Shown: positions 31,376 through 43,935, counted from the first letter of the stretch. The stretch is DNA of 64,000 nt from Prorocentrum cordatum (GCA_963575745.1 CAUYUJ010022056.1:38501-102500); one strand, 5' to 3'. Numbers and translations are program-made. The notes: a model not told the origin generated them from the sequence alone.

Positions 31376-32200
31376 GTCGCGGGGCCTCTTGGGAGCCTCC
31401 TGGGGGCCTCCTGGAGGCCTCTTGGGAGCTTCTTTGGGCCTCTTGGGGGCTTCTTTGGGGCTTCTCCCCCCCCCCTCCTTTTCATACTCCCTCCCCATCT
31501 TCCCTTCCGGCGCCGGCCCTAATCATGGGCGCCGCCGTGACCACCTTCACCTGGCTGGCGCTGCGCCGCAGTTCGACCAGGGGGAGAAAAATAACATTAC
31601 ATTCCAGTCGTTGTGTGGCCTTGTGGGGGCTTCTTTGAGGCCTCTTGGTGGCTTCTTGGGGACTTCTTGGAGGCCTCTTGGGGTTTGTTTGGAGCCCCTT
31701 GGGGGCCTCTCGGGGCCTCTTGGGGCCGTCTTGGGCCGTCTTGGGGCGCTTTTGCGCCGTTCCGCCCCTTCGGAGGCCGTCTTGGGGGCCTCTCGCGGCC
31801 GCCTTGGGGTTCCCTTGGGGTCCTCTTGGGCCGTCTGAGGGGCTTTTTGGACCGTCTTGGGGGCCTCTTTGGGCCGTCTTGGGGCCCTCCTGCCGTTTGG
31901 GGGCCCTCTTGGGGGCTTCTTGGGCCTTTGTGGGGCAATTTTGGCGGCTGCCTGGGCGGCCGTGGGGTTCTGAGAGTCGAGAAAGGCGAGAAAAGGAAAA
32001 TCGTTCAAACTATAGGGAAATACATCATTTTGGCCTCTGGAGGCACGCTTGGGGGTTGTTTTGGGGCCCTCTTGGGACGTCTTAGGAGTTTCTTGGGCCC
32101 TTTTGGGGCCATCATGCAGCATGCACCGTCTTGGAGCCGTCTTGGCCCGTCTTGAAGCCATATGGAGCCGTCTTGACGCCCTATTGGGCCTCCCAGAGGC
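31376..32200 (+). repeat. CTTGGG-family block
   Basis: Dense CTTGGGGCC, CTTGGGAGCC and CTTCTTTGGGG units, with an A-rich spacer at 31970-32040 (GAGAGTCGAGAAAGGCG) like those in the 1-2 and 14.4-kb blocks. A short unrelated insert lies at 31495-31600. Confidence 0.8.
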
Positions 32201-32394
32201 CCAAAGTCCCTAATCATCGATTTTACATAGGTTTTGGTACGTTTTTGAGCCCCAAATTGGGGTCTCCATTTTGGGTCGACAGATGTGGCGTAGCCCCTGG
32301 GGGGGGTTAGGGGGGAGACATAATGATGTAACGCAATACAATATGTGGCCATTATGCAACATTTGGATACATAGGGTACGTTGCATTATCGCCT

Positions 32395-32486
32395 CCGCAG
32401 AAAACGCTGCCGCTCAGCACGTCACTTCCGGAAGTGGACTCCGCAGAAAACGCTGCCGCTCAGCACGTCACTTCCGGCGCGCCCAA
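32395..32486 (+). repeat. 46-bp direct duplication
   Basis: CTCCGCAGAAAACGCTGCCG onward to CACGTCACTTCCGG is present twice, 46 bases apart, nearly identical. It lies within a copy of the dispersed element seen at 31.2 kb. Confidence 0.85.
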
Positions 32487-32564
32487 GCACTGTTCGCAGG
32501 GGGCGGTGCTTACAAGGAAGCGTGACTGGGAAGGGGGGCGGTCTCGTGTTTTTTTGGGGGGAGC

Positions 32565-32985
32565 CGTCTTGGAGCTTCTACTGGGCCTCATGGGGCCCTC
32601 CTGGGCCGTCATCGGCGTCATGCGGGCCGTACTTGGGCCACCTTGGCCCCCAAGATGCCCCAAGCTGCCCCCAAGAGGCCCACAAGAGGCCCCCCAAGAG
32701 GCTCCCAAGAAGCCACAAAGAGGCCCCAGGAGGCTCCTGGGAAGCCCCCAGGAGGCGCCGAAGAGGCCCCATGATGCCCAAGGAGGCGTTGAATAGTTTG
32801 AATTTGAACGGTTGTCGCGTTCCCGCATTCCTGGGCCTCTTTGGGCCCAAGACATCCCCAGGAGTTTCCCAGATAGCCCCAAGCCGCCACTAAAGGACCC
32901 GAAGAGCGCCCCAAGACTGCACAAGAGGGCCCCAAAGAGTTCAGGACGGCAAAAGAGACCCCCAAGAGGGCCCCGAGAGGGCAAC
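32565..32985. repeat. CTTGGG block that switches to CCCAAG orientation
   Basis: CTTGGAGC and CCTTGGCC units up to about 32645, then CCCAAGAGGCCC units from about 32646 to 32960. The change of strand occurs within a few bases, forming an inverted junction. Confidence 0.75.
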
Positions 32986-33047
32986 GAGGAGGAGGAGTAG
33001 GAGGAGGAGGAGGAGGAGGAGGAGGAGGAGGAGGAGGAGGAGGACGA
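32985..33047 (+). repeat. (GAG)n microsatellite
   Basis: About 60 bases of GGA/GAG with one TAG interruption. Confidence 0.9.
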
Positions 33048-33900
33048 CGGCAGAGGCGGAAAAAGTTCCCGATACGAGGCCAGCAACGGTTTTGGGGAAC
33101 CTCGAAGAATACGGGTTCCAACATGCCCTCAACACCGTCCCAGAGGCGTCCAACAGACCTCCGATACGCCCCAAGACAGTACACTGGCAGTTCCGAGACC
33201 CCAGTTGGACAAAGAGCCCCCGGCTGAGGGTCGGTGGGTGGGAATTTCGTCCGCCAGTCACGACTGACCCTGGGGCCTCTGGAGGCTTTGTTGAGGTCGC
33301 GCTTGGGAGTTCTCCTTGCCTCCTCGCACCGCCTCTTGCGGCCTTCCCCAAGCACCTCCGGGAGCCCTCGTGGAGCGCCGTTTTCAGCCCTTCTGCGTCT
33401 TCTTGGAATTCCCTCGGGCCCTCGTAGGAGCCTTCCAGCGCCCCCTCTTGGAACCTCGTTGGGCCATCTTGGGGCTTCTCTTGTGCCCCCTTATGCGTTC
33501 TGTGTTTGGCCCTCTTGGAACTCTAATGGGCCACTCTTGGGATCTCCTTCGCCCTCCCTGCGAGCTCGCTTTGACTCAATATTGCGTACATGTTGCTCCA
33601 CCACATGGTGCTTCGTTCGAGTCCTCTGAGGGCCTCCGGGGAATTTTCTTGGGGCCATCTTGACGCTCTTCTGGGTACCTCTTCAAGCCTTTCTGGAGCA
33701 CATCTTGGCACCATCTTGACGCAACTTTTGAGCCTCTTCCAGGAACCTCTTCGGCCTTCTTCAGACGTCTTCTCAGGGCCTTCTGGGGCCTTCACTTCGG
33801 GCCCTTCCGGGAGCTCTTCGGCACCTGCGGGGCCATTCGGAGGCTTTCTTGAGGCGCTTTGGTGCCATCTTCGGAAGCTCTAGCGACGACTCTCAGGGCA
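33048..33900 (+). repeat. diverged CTTGGG-family block
   Basis: Weak units such as CTCTTGGGA and CATCTTGGGGC spread over 33260-33880, with no recognised gene. The first 200 bases are mixed sequence. Confidence 0.55.
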
Positions 33901-34596
33901 CTCCTGTTCTCCGTTTCGCGGTCTCCTTGAGCTATCTGTTGAGCCCCCCCTGGAGCTTCTCTCACGGCACTCTTGGGATTTAATTCGGGTGCAGTCAGGG
34001 CTTCTCCTAGGTCCCCGTGAGACGCTTTTCGGATCTTCTTGGGGCGCTTATCTTCTGAGATCTCTGAGTTCCCAGAGCTTGCTAGGTTCGTTCGCTCCCT
34101 TGCGTTGTTTGAGCCGCATGGCACTGTATTGCTGTGCTCCTCTGCTTGCGTCGCATGTGCATTTGTATGTTCTTGGTCCGCATTGCTGTGCTCTGCCTTG
34201 ATCTATACAGCAGGGCATTTTCTAGCGCATGCTTTCCTCACTTTTGCTTGCAATGCTTTGCGTTGCATTGGCCACACATCCGGTTTTCGTGGAAATGAGT
34301 TGCATTGCTTCTACATTCGCAACAGGAGCGGTGTTGCTGGTACTTGGTATTCATTCGATCCGCGATGTTCGTGCCTCAACACTAGACGTTGAAAGGATTT
34401 CTGGGTCACCTTTTCACTGGAGCCGCGCGCTTGTCAGAGCTCCAGCGAGCATCACTGCGGTTACCTTCTGGCACCCGGCGTCTCTTGGGTCGTCCTGGAG
34501 CGGGTTGCCGCTACGCTCGCGGCAACCTTTGACAACCGAATGGCTATCGACCGTCTCGCGTGGAGCGTTCACGCGAGGCGGGCGATAACCATTTGC
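33901..34596. other. non-repetitive spacer
   Basis: Moderate GC content, with TTGCATTG-like words. Short open frames only. No gene recognised. Confidence 0.35.
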
Positions 34597-34791
34597 CGGC
34601 GGCGAGCGAGGGGGGAACTGAGAAGGGGCGGGCCTTCTCAGAAGGCTCGGAAGTCCCCTGGCACTCAGAGAAGTTTTCTAAGCCTTCCCCAGAGACGCAA
34701 AACAATCTCAGAAGGCACGAGGGCTTCTGAGAAGTCCCGCCGCCTTCTGAGAAGGCCTTCTCGTTGTCATTCCCCCCCTCGCTCGCCGCCG
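34597..34791 (+). mobile_element. MITE-like inverted-repeat element, copy A
   Basis: 195 bases bounded by CGGCGGCGAGCGAGGGGGG at the left and its near-perfect reverse complement at the right. The inside has several CTTCTGAGAAG-like palindromic words. Closely similar to copy C at 59.6 kb over its whole length (for example GAGAAGGGGCGGGCCTTCTC and GAGGGCTTCTGAGAAGTCC in both). No coding capacity and no clear target-site duplication. Inferred to be a non-autonomous DNA element. Confidence 0.78.
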
Positions 34792-34799
34792 AAGCTGGG

Positions 34800-35275
34800 C
34801 TTCGGGTTGGCGCGAGCTCCGCGGAGGCCCTTGGGAACCTCTCGGAGGCCCATCCGTCGGAACGCCGCTGGGACGCACGAGGGAGGGGTCACTGGGATGC
34901 TAACTGTGAGGCCCACGTGAGGCCCTCTGGGAGGCCCTCGGGAGGGCATCTCTGGAAGCCCTGGGGGTGCACTGCGCTGCTCCCAGGGGGTGCCCCGGGA
35001 GGCCCCCCCGCCGGGTGCCCCGGGGGGTGCCCCCCGCCAGGGGGGCCACGGGGCACGGAGACCACGAGGAGGCGGAGGCCGCGGGGAGTCGCGTGCCACC
35101 AGCGGCCGCGGGCCGAGACGGGCCATATGGACCTGCGGGACGCCCCGCAGGGGGCGCAGGGAGGGGGGAGGTGCAGAGGGGGGGAGGAGGTCGAGGGTGG
35201 ACAGACAATGGTTCGGGGGGGAGGGGGCTGCGCCGTAAAAAGGGCGGGACCGGGGAGGGCAACGGGGGAGAGAGG
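34800..35275. other. GC-rich spacer
   Basis: GCCCCGGGAGG-type G and C runs with long frames on several strands. No recognisable domain and strongly biased composition; no gene called. Confidence 0.4.
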
Positions 35276-35315
35276 GAGCGAAGGAGAGAGAAAGAGAGAG
35301 AGAGGCATAGAGAGC

Positions 35316-35346
<31 letters not shown>

Positions 35347-35350
35347 GGAG
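35276..35350 (+). repeat. (GA)n microsatellite
   Basis: AGAGAGAG runs at 35284-35305 and 35318-35345 in a purine-rich context. Confidence 0.85.
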
Positions 35351-35785
35351 ACGCAGAGGTGCGATGATGAGGGTGAGGAGGAGGACGGGGGATGGAAATG
35401 ACGGAACGTGTGAGTGGGAGGAAGATGAGGTAGAGTGAGGAACGGGGGCGCGGGGTAAGGGGGCGGAGGGGGCGGAGTGATGAGGAGAGATGAAGGGGTG
35501 TGGAGGGGGATAGGAGAATGTTGTGCAGGTGCCAAGAGGAGAACGACGAAGGGTAAGAGGAGGGGGGATGGGCCAGACAGGGCAGTTCACGCTTCTCTCG
35601 GGATCGTGGTCTGGGCTGGCGACTTTGGCGGCTCGGAGCGCCACATCGGCAGCGTGTTTTTTTTGTTTGGATACCTCGGGCTTGCATGGCCCTGGGTGAG
35701 AGGCTCAGGCCCAGGTGACGCCCTCAATTTTTTCACATTCTTCCAGGAGCCGGAGCGCGAGCTCTGCTCGCTCGCATGCTCGAGT
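35351..35785. other. purine-rich then mixed spacer
   Basis: GGAGGA- and GATGAG-rich to about 35570, then mixed sequence. No gene recognised. Confidence 0.35.
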
Positions 35786-36149
35786 CGGCGGCGAGCGAGG
35801 GGGGAAAGTGAGAAGGAGAACAAGGGAACGAACAATGACACAAACGTAAGAACTCGGAGGTCCGCGCGGAAACCCCCCCTGGCGGCGCCTCCGGCGCCGC
35901 CCATGCCCCCCTCCCGCGCCGATCCGAGAAGTCCGCGCGGGCCTCCGAGTTTTCATGCTTATAGCATTCTTCGCTCCCCTAGAGAGCGCCTGCTGAGAGG
36001 GCGGCATTGCTCAGAAGCCCTCGTGCCTTCCGAGAAGTGTCTTCTGTGTCTTCGGGGGAGGCTCAGGAGACTTCTCAGACGGCCGGGGGGCTTCCGAGCC
36101 TTCTGAGAAGGCCTTCTCCTTCTCACTTGCCCCCCCTCGCTCGCCGCCG
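35786..36149 (+). mobile_element. MITE-like inverted-repeat element, copy B (with nested insert)
   Basis: Starts CGGCGGCGAGCGAGGGGGG and ends in its reverse complement; the right half (CTTCTCAGACGGCC, CCTTCTGAGAAGGCC) matches copies A and C. At 364 bases it is longer than A and C because it carries a nested palindromic segment at 35851-35951. Confidence 0.78.
35851..35951. mobile_element. nested 101-bp inverted-repeat element inside copy B
   Basis: AACTCGGAGGTCCGCGCGG at 35851-35869 and its reverse complement with one mismatch at 35933-35951. It interrupts the MITE-like element and is missing from the two shorter copies. No coding capacity. Confidence 0.65.
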
Positions 36150-37180
36150 ATTGAGACCTGCCCTATCCACATGGCAGAGCTCCAGGTAGAGCGGTCTCTT
36201 TCTCGAGGGATCGGGAGGGGTCGTTCGTCGCGTCGCGGGCGAGCGGGGGGGGGCGGAAGCGGAAGAAGAAGCAGCAGGTTCTGAATTTTTCGAGCCAGGC
36301 GCGCGCCAGTCGTACTGCTGTCAGTGGCTGTCTGTTGTGCGGGCCTCTGCTACTTCTTTGCGTAGTTCGCGCCAGATGGCACAATTTTCAGTGGCATCTG
36401 GTTGTCACTTAAGCCACCGCTTTGAGGCTGCTGCGTGGGTCTTATCCCCCAGCCTGTCTGTGCTGCGGTCCACGAGGGAAGTCGCTTCCCGGAGACCCCA
36501 AGAGGCCCCATGCCGCCTGCAAGAGGCCTCCAAAACGCTTCCAAGATGCCCGCCATCGTGTGCAGGTGCTAAGCGGATACCGCTTCGCAATCGACCTGTT
36601 CTTGCACTCACTGCTAGAACGCTTGTTTTCCGCGAGGATGGCGTCGCAACTGATGTCATGCATTTTAGCAGAAGTCGTGCTTCACTTTGTTTTAATTCAG
36701 CGTCAATTGGTATGCCCCTCGCGCCCATGCTCGTGAGGCTGCCGCGAATGGTTGCAACTTCCACTTGCGGTCAGATCACTGGTTCGTCCGCGTTCAGGAG
36801 CTGAGCGTTCTTTCTCCCCATCCTCCTCTCATCTGTATATTGTGCCACCCTTTCTTCCGTGTGTCATCTGCGCGCAGGCGTGTAAGGTGGCTGGGCCGGT
36901 TTGCAGCTGAGTTTCGTTTGCTGGCAGTCAGCATTCTCTATTCGATAAATGGTGCGTCTTCCTCATCCCTATCATTTTATCTCCCTCCTCCTGCTTCCTC
37001 CCAAATGTTCGTTGCCGCCATTTTGAATAGTTCAGCTGCGGATATGCTTCAGTGTTTCAATCGGCATGCCCCTCGCGCCCATGCGCGCCAGCCTGCCAGG
37101 CTGCATTTTAGGTGACGTCCGCCTGCGTTAGCTCAGTAGGTTGTACCCAAGCATGCGCTCCAAAGATCCCGGCGAAGCCC
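36150..37180. other. non-repetitive spacer
   Basis: Mixed composition. The words TATGCCCCTCGCGCCCATGC and CATGCCCCTCGCGCCCATGC occur at about 36710 and 37067. No gene recognised. Confidence 0.4.
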
Positions 37181-37540
37181 CTACAGGTGCGAAGAGGCCA
37201 CAGGACGCCCCGAAGCGGCCCAAGATACCTCCAAGAGGCCACCAAGAGGCTCCCAAGAGCCTTTCATCAGCAAGCATCCTTCGAACACCTAAAGAAAATC
37301 AATGATTTTGACCCACGCGCAACTTTCCCTCACTATGGTTTTCCAGGCATCATAATTGCTCGGAAATTGCTCCCAAGACGCTTCCGACAGGCCCAAGAGG
37401 CACCATAGCGGTTTCCAAGATATTCCCAGTCGGCCAAGCATATTGAAACACATGTCACTCTGAATTCCTTAATTTTTGAAGCTTCATTTTTTCCCTAATA
37501 GCGTTTCTCTAGAGGGCTTGAATCTTGTTCAAAGGCTTCC
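37181..37540 (-). repeat. CCAAGAGGC repeats and A/T-richer spacer
   Basis: CCCAAGATACC, CCAAGAGGCC and CCCAAGAGCC units (CTTGGG family on the minus strand) at 37195-37265 and weakly to 37440, then an AT-rich stretch. Confidence 0.6.
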
Positions 37541-37639
37541 TCTCACCAGAATCTCCACAAGGGGGGGGGGCTGGGGGAGGCGTCTCCCAGGCCTGGCGAC
37601 GGTCCAGAACGGTCCAGAATCCACTCACCATGGTCTTTT

Positions 37640-37910
37640 GGCTTGGTTTGGCCAGAGGGCCGGTGGAGCCTCTTGGAGTCCTCTTGGGGTCCTTTCGGAG
37701 CGTCTTGGAGGCCTCGCGGCGGTCCTGGAGGCCTCTGAGAGCGTCTTGGGCGCCTCGGGTTTCGGAATTGTCTTGGGATCTCGGAGGCCTCTCCGGGGAT
37801 CTCTTTCTGGGCCTCTCGCTGCCACTCCTTGGCGCCTCTCGGGACCCTCTCGGGGCACTCCCGGGAGCGCTGGGGGCACTCCTGGAGGAGACCGATCAAA
37901 GAGATGGAGG
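37640..37910 (+). repeat. CTTGGG-family block, copy of 13.4 kb
   Basis: Shares GCCTCTGAGAGCGTCTTGGG, GGCGCCTCGGG and the ending GAGGAGACCGATCAAAGAG with 13.40-13.59 kb. Confidence 0.75.
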
Positions 37911-38001
37911 TAATGACCGGCGGGAGCAGCTGAGGCCCTCCCCCCCCCGTGTGACGATGACGCATCCAGCACCCGGAAGCGTTATCCTGGCACCCTGGGG
38001 C

Positions 38002-38233
38002 GGAGGAGGAGGAGGAGGAGGAGGAGGAGGAGGAGGAGGAGGAGGAGGAGGAGGAGGAGGAGGAGGAGGAGAAGGACAGGGTCGAGGAGGACAGGGAGGA
38101 GGAGGAGGAGGAGGAGGAGGAGGAGGAGGAGGAGGAGGGAGGAGGAGGAGGAGGAGGAGGAGGAGGAGGAGGAGGAGGAGGAGGAGGAGGAGGAGGAGGA
38201 GGAGGAGGAGGAGGGGAGGAGGAGGAGGAGGAG
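38002..38233 (+). repeat. (GGA)n microsatellite
   Basis: About 230 bases of GGA units with two short interruptions (38070-38097 and 38139). It joins directly to the 102-bp satellite. Confidence 0.93.
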
Positions 38234-39770
38234 GTCGCCACTTTTGAGGGCTGCTGGGGGAGCCAGCATGGTAAGCACCCGCCGCGGATTCAGATTAGAC
38301 CTCGCCGTCCGTGGGGGGCTGCGATCTGTGAAACTGTCGCCACTTTCGAGGGCTGCTGGGGGGGTAAGCATAGTGGGCACCCGCCGCGGATTCAGATGAG
38401 ACCTCGCCATCTCTTGGGGGCAGCGATCTGCCAAACGGCCGCCACTTTCGAGGGCTGCTAGGGAGACCAGCATGGTGGGCACCCGCCGCAGACTCAGATT
38501 TGACCTCGCCATCGCGGGGGGGCTGCGATCTGCGAAACTGTCGCCACTTTCGACGGCTGCTGGGGGGCCAGTATAGTGAGTACTCGCCGCAGATTCAGAT
38601 TAGACGTCGCCATCCGGGGGGGGGGGGGGGGGCAGGGGCTGCGATCTGCCAAATTGTCGCCACTTTCGAGGGCTGCTTGGGGGACCAGCATGGTGGGTAC
38701 CCGCCGCAGACTCAGATGAGACCTCGCCATCTAGGGGCCGCTGTGGGGCCAGCATGGTGGGTACCCGCCGCAAATTCAGATTAGACCTCGCCATCCTGGG
38801 GGGGGGGGGCAGCGATCTGCCAAACTGTCGCCACTTTCGAGGGCTGCTGGGGGGGGGGCAACATAGTGATAGTGGATACTCGCCGCAGGTTCAGATGAGA
38901 CCTCGCCATCCCTGGGGGGCTGCGATCTGCCAAACTGTCGCCACTTTCGAGGGCTGCTGGGGGGGCAACACAGTGGGTACTCGCCGCAGACTCAGATTAG
39001 ATCTCGTCATCCCTGGGCGGCGATCTGTGAAACGGTCGCCACTTGCGAGGGCTGCTGGCGGGGCAGCATAATTGGCACTCGCCGCAAATTCAGATTAGAC
39101 ATCGCCATCCCTGGGGGGCTGCGATTGAAACGGCCGCCACTTTCGAGGGCTGCTAGGGAGACCAGCATGGTGGGTACCCGCCGCAAATTCAGATTAGACA
39201 TCGCCATCCCTGGGGGGGCTGCGATCTGTGAAACGGTCGCCGCTTTCGAGGGCTGCTGGGGGGCCAGCGTAGTGGGCACTCGCCGCAGACCCCTGGGGCG
39301 CTGCGATCTGCAAAACCGTCGCCACTTTCGAGGGCTGCTGGGGGGACCATCATAGTGGGTACTCGCCGCAGGCTCATATTAGACCTCGCCGTCCTGGGGG
39401 GCTGCCATCTGTGAAGCCGTCGCCACTTTCGAGGGCTGTTGTGGGGCCAGCATGGTGGGTACTCGCTGCAGATTCAGATTTGACCTCGCCATCCCTGGGG
39501 GTCTGCGATCTGCGAAACTGTAGCCACGTTCGAGGGCTGCTGGGGGGGGCAGCGTAGTGGGTACTCGCCGCATATTCAGATTACACCTCGCCATCCGGGG
39601 GGGGGGGCAGTGATCTGCCCAACTGTCGCCACTTTCGAGGGCTGCTGGGGGGGGCCAGCAGTGTGGGTACGCCGCAGGTTCAGATGAGACCTCGCGTCCC
39701 TGGGGGGCTGCGATCTGCCAAACTGTCGCCACCTTCGAGGGCTGTTAGGGGGGCCAGCATAGGCCAGCGC
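38234..39770 (+). repeat. 102-bp satellite, about 15 units
   Basis: The word GTCGCCACTTTCGAGGGCTG recurs at about 38234, 38336, 38438, 38540, 38656, 38827, 38937, 39035, 39132, 39236, 39318, 39419, 39520, 39624 and 39724, with most spacings 97-104. Each unit also has GGGTACCCGCCGCAGATTC, AGACCTCGCCATC, a variable G run and GCGATCTG. The one long gap at 38656-38827 holds a partial extra unit. Confidence 0.92.
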
Positions 39771-40138
39771 TGCATGTTTAGCCAGCTTCTGGAAACAGCG
39801 GTACTCTTCTGTTTCCTCCCGCCACTTTCATCGTCACCCTATTCCCCCTGTCACCTTCTCCATGCTGCTGCTGCCGCGGTGGCTCCCCGCCCCCACAATT
39901 CCGTCATTCTCCTGCCCGTCGTTCCCGCTCCCGTTCTTGTTCAAGCCTGGGGCCCCAATCCTCGTCTTGTCGATCGCTGTCCTTTGAGTCGTGCAACGTG
40001 CGCGCACCCCATGTAGCTTGCACAACCCATCGCCGCGCCTGCACTGACGTTGTTCCTGCCAACATCGCCCTACGTTTGTTTCTTCCCACTCGATGCAAAT
40101 GGGTTGGATACGTCGCAGAGTCATTTGTACTGCTCGTA
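39771..40138. other. non-repetitive spacer
   Basis: Mixed sequence between a satellite and the ACT array. Nothing recognised. Confidence 0.4.
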
Positions 40139-41594
<1,456 letters not shown>

Positions 41595-42117
41595 CATTTC
41601 TGACAAGCATTCCCAAATACACAAAACATATCAACTATTATTCTTATTCTCGTGAGTTCACTACTAGTATTACTCCTGGGAGCTAGTTCAGGAAACAAAG
41701 CAAAGCGCGTGGGAGAGCGTGGTGCAGGAGTGGCGGCGTCAGATCTCGCGCGCGCGGAGCGACGAGGCCAGCTCACTGTGAGTTCAGTTCAGCTCATTTT
41801 GCTGCTTGTCAGTGGGTCGCCCATTGTGTTCCGCGGCTTCCCCCAGAGTGCTCTCAGTCTGTATCCAGCAAACTTCGAAAGAGTTCAGCGCTATCAGACT
41901 GTTTCCAGCACGCCACTTATCATTGTCATCGTATTTTTTCGTGCATACATGCATACATCCCCCCCCGGTTGCTGCAAAGAGCTCGTCCGGTCGCCGTCCG
42001 TTCGGCGGCGCCGACATTGTCTCGTGAAGTCCTCATGAAGTCCTCATGGCCTTCTTTCACCCCAAGAGGAAAATCTTTCGTCCTGCGTAAGTATGTCCGA
42101 CGGCCGTTTTTTATAAT
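41595..42117. other. non-repetitive spacer with a possible splice donor
   Basis: Mixed composition. The end reads ATGGCCTTCTTTCACCCC, then AAGAGGAAAATC, then CTGC|GTAAGTATG; the last is a good donor match at about 42087. No larger gene recognised. Confidence 0.35.
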
Positions 42118-42159
42118 CCCCATATCCTAAGATGGGGTTCTTGTTTTTACTTGGACGCC
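42118..42159 (+). repeat. hairpin motif shared with 55.79 kb
   Basis: CCCCATATCCTAAGATGGGG followed by TTCTTGTTTT and a CTTGGACGCC tail. A copy with the same order is at 55794-55834. The arms CCCCAT and ATGGGG can pair. Confidence 0.75.
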
Positions 42160-42209
42160 TCCTACTCCCTCTCCTTCTCCCTCCTCCTCTTTCCTCCTCC
42201 CCTCCTGTC

Positions 42210-42600
42210 GGACTTACTCATACTCAGACTTGCTCATACTCAGACTTACTCATACACAGACTTACTCATACTCAGACTTACTCATACTCAGACCTACTCA
42301 TACTCAGACTTACTCACACTCAGGCATACTCATACACAGACTTACTCATACACAGACTTACTCACACCCAGACGTACTTATACACAGACTTACTCATACC
42401 CAGACTTACTCATACACAGTATTACTCATACTCAGACTTACTCATACCCAGACGTACACATACACAGACTTTCTCGTACACAGACCTACTCATACCCAGA
42501 CTTACTCATACACAGACTTACTCATACACAGACTTACTCATACTCAGGCATACTCATACTCAGACCTACTCATACTCAGACTTACTCAACACACATCAGA
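42210..42600 (+). repeat. 16-bp minisatellite, about 24 units
   Basis: Consensus ACTTACTCATACTCAG, with ACACAG or ACCCAG variants. Sixteen is not a multiple of three, so all three forward frames are open and encode the same 16-residue cycle shifted. Not taken as coding. Confidence 0.93.
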
Positions 42601-42604
42601 TTTG

Positions 42605-43500
42605 GAGGATGTCTCAAGCGGGGCGCTGGTTTCAGCACCCCTAAGGGGAGCCGCCAGGGGTGTTTGCACGGGCTCGTTCGCGGCCATTTTGTGGGGATGT
42701 CTCAGGCGGTTTGCTTGTTTCTGGGCTCAACATCCTTCGCTTGGAGAGCAGATTGTGAGGATGTCTCAGGCGGGGCGCTGGTTTCAGCACCCCTAAGGGG
42801 AGCCGCCAGGGGTGTTTGCACGGGCTCGTTCGCGGCCATTTTGTGGGGATGTCTCAGGCGGTTTGCTTGTTTCTGGGCTCAACATCCTTCGCTTGGAGAG
42901 CAGATTGTGAGGATGTCTCAGGCGGGGCGCTGGTTTCAGCACCCCTAAGGGGGCCGCCAGGGGTGTTTGCACGGGCTCGTTCGCGGCCATTTTGTGGGGA
43001 TGTCTCAGGCGGTTTGCTTGTTTCTGGGCTCAACATCCTTCGCTTGGAGAGCAGATTGTGAGGATGTCTCAGGCGGGGCGCTGGTTTCAGCACCCCTAAG
43101 GGGAGCCGCCAGGGGTGTTTGCACGGGCTCGTTCGCGGCCATTTTGTGGGGATGTCTCAGGCGGTTTGCTTGTTTCTGGGCCCAACATCCTTCGCTTGGA
43201 GAGCAGATTGTGAGGATGTCTCAGGCGGGGCGCTGGTTTCAGCACCCCTAAGGGGAGCCGCCAGGGGTGGTTGCACGGGCTCGTTCGCGGCCATTTTGTG
43301 GGGATGTCTCAGGCGGTTTGCTTGTTTCTGGGCTCCAACATCCTTCGCTTGGAGAGCAGATTGTGAGGATGTCTCAGGCGGGGCGCTGGTTTCAGCACCC
43401 CTAAGGGGAGCCGCCAGGGGTGGTTGCACGGGCTCGTTCGCGGTCAGTTTGTGGGGATGTCTCAGGCGGTTTGCTCGTTTTCATGCCCAACATCGCCGGC
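42605..43500 (+). repeat. 152-bp satellite, six units
   Basis: GAGGATGTCTCAGGCGGGG at 42605 (one mismatch), 42757, 42909, 43060, 43212 and 43365; spacing 151-153. Units are nearly identical, so the expansion is recent or homogenised. A second GATGTCTCAGGCGG occurs about 84 bases into each unit. Period is not a multiple of three. Confidence 0.93.
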
Positions 43501-43539
43501 GGGGCTGCGCCTCCAAAAGTGGTGAAACGCGCCCTGGGG

Positions 43540-43890
43540 AACCAGGGTTGAGGAGGAAGAGGGGGAGGAAGAGGAGAAGGAGGAGGAGGAGGAGGACTGG
43601 GGGAGGAAGCAAGGGGATCAGGACGATGAGGTAAGGATGACGACAAGGATGAAGAGGATGATGTCTAAGAGATGGAGGACGAGGAGGAGGATGGCGTGAG
43701 CGAGGGAAATGACAGGAACGAGGATGAGGAGGAGGAACAGGAGGAGGAGGAGGAGGCGGGTGATCGTGAGGAGGGGCATGGGGGTGCGGAGGGGGAGGGG
43801 GAGCAGGAGGATGAGGAGGAGGAGCAGGAGCAGGAGAAGGGAGGGGGCGGAGGAACAGGAGGAGGAGGAGGAGGAGGAGGAGCGCTTTGC
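43540..43890 (+). repeat. GGA/GAG-rich low-complexity region
   Basis: GGAGGAGGAAG units with GATGAG, interrupted, ending in a pure GGA run at 43858-43882. Confidence 0.85.
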
Positions 43891-43933
43891 TCGAAGGTCC
43901 TTGACGCGAGCAGAACGTTTGTTCCGAAGTCCA

Positions 43934-43935
<2 letters not shown>

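Noticed and set aside
37121-37195. tRNA-like A box (TAGCTCAGTAGG) at about 37129
   Set aside because: The A-box consensus fits, but no proper B box, acceptor stem or anticodon arm can be built; at best a decayed tRNA-derived SINE fragment.
42605-43500. CRISPR-like impression of regular repeats
   Set aside because: The whole 152-bp unit is conserved, with no variable spacers, in a eukaryotic setting; the same holds for the other arrays.
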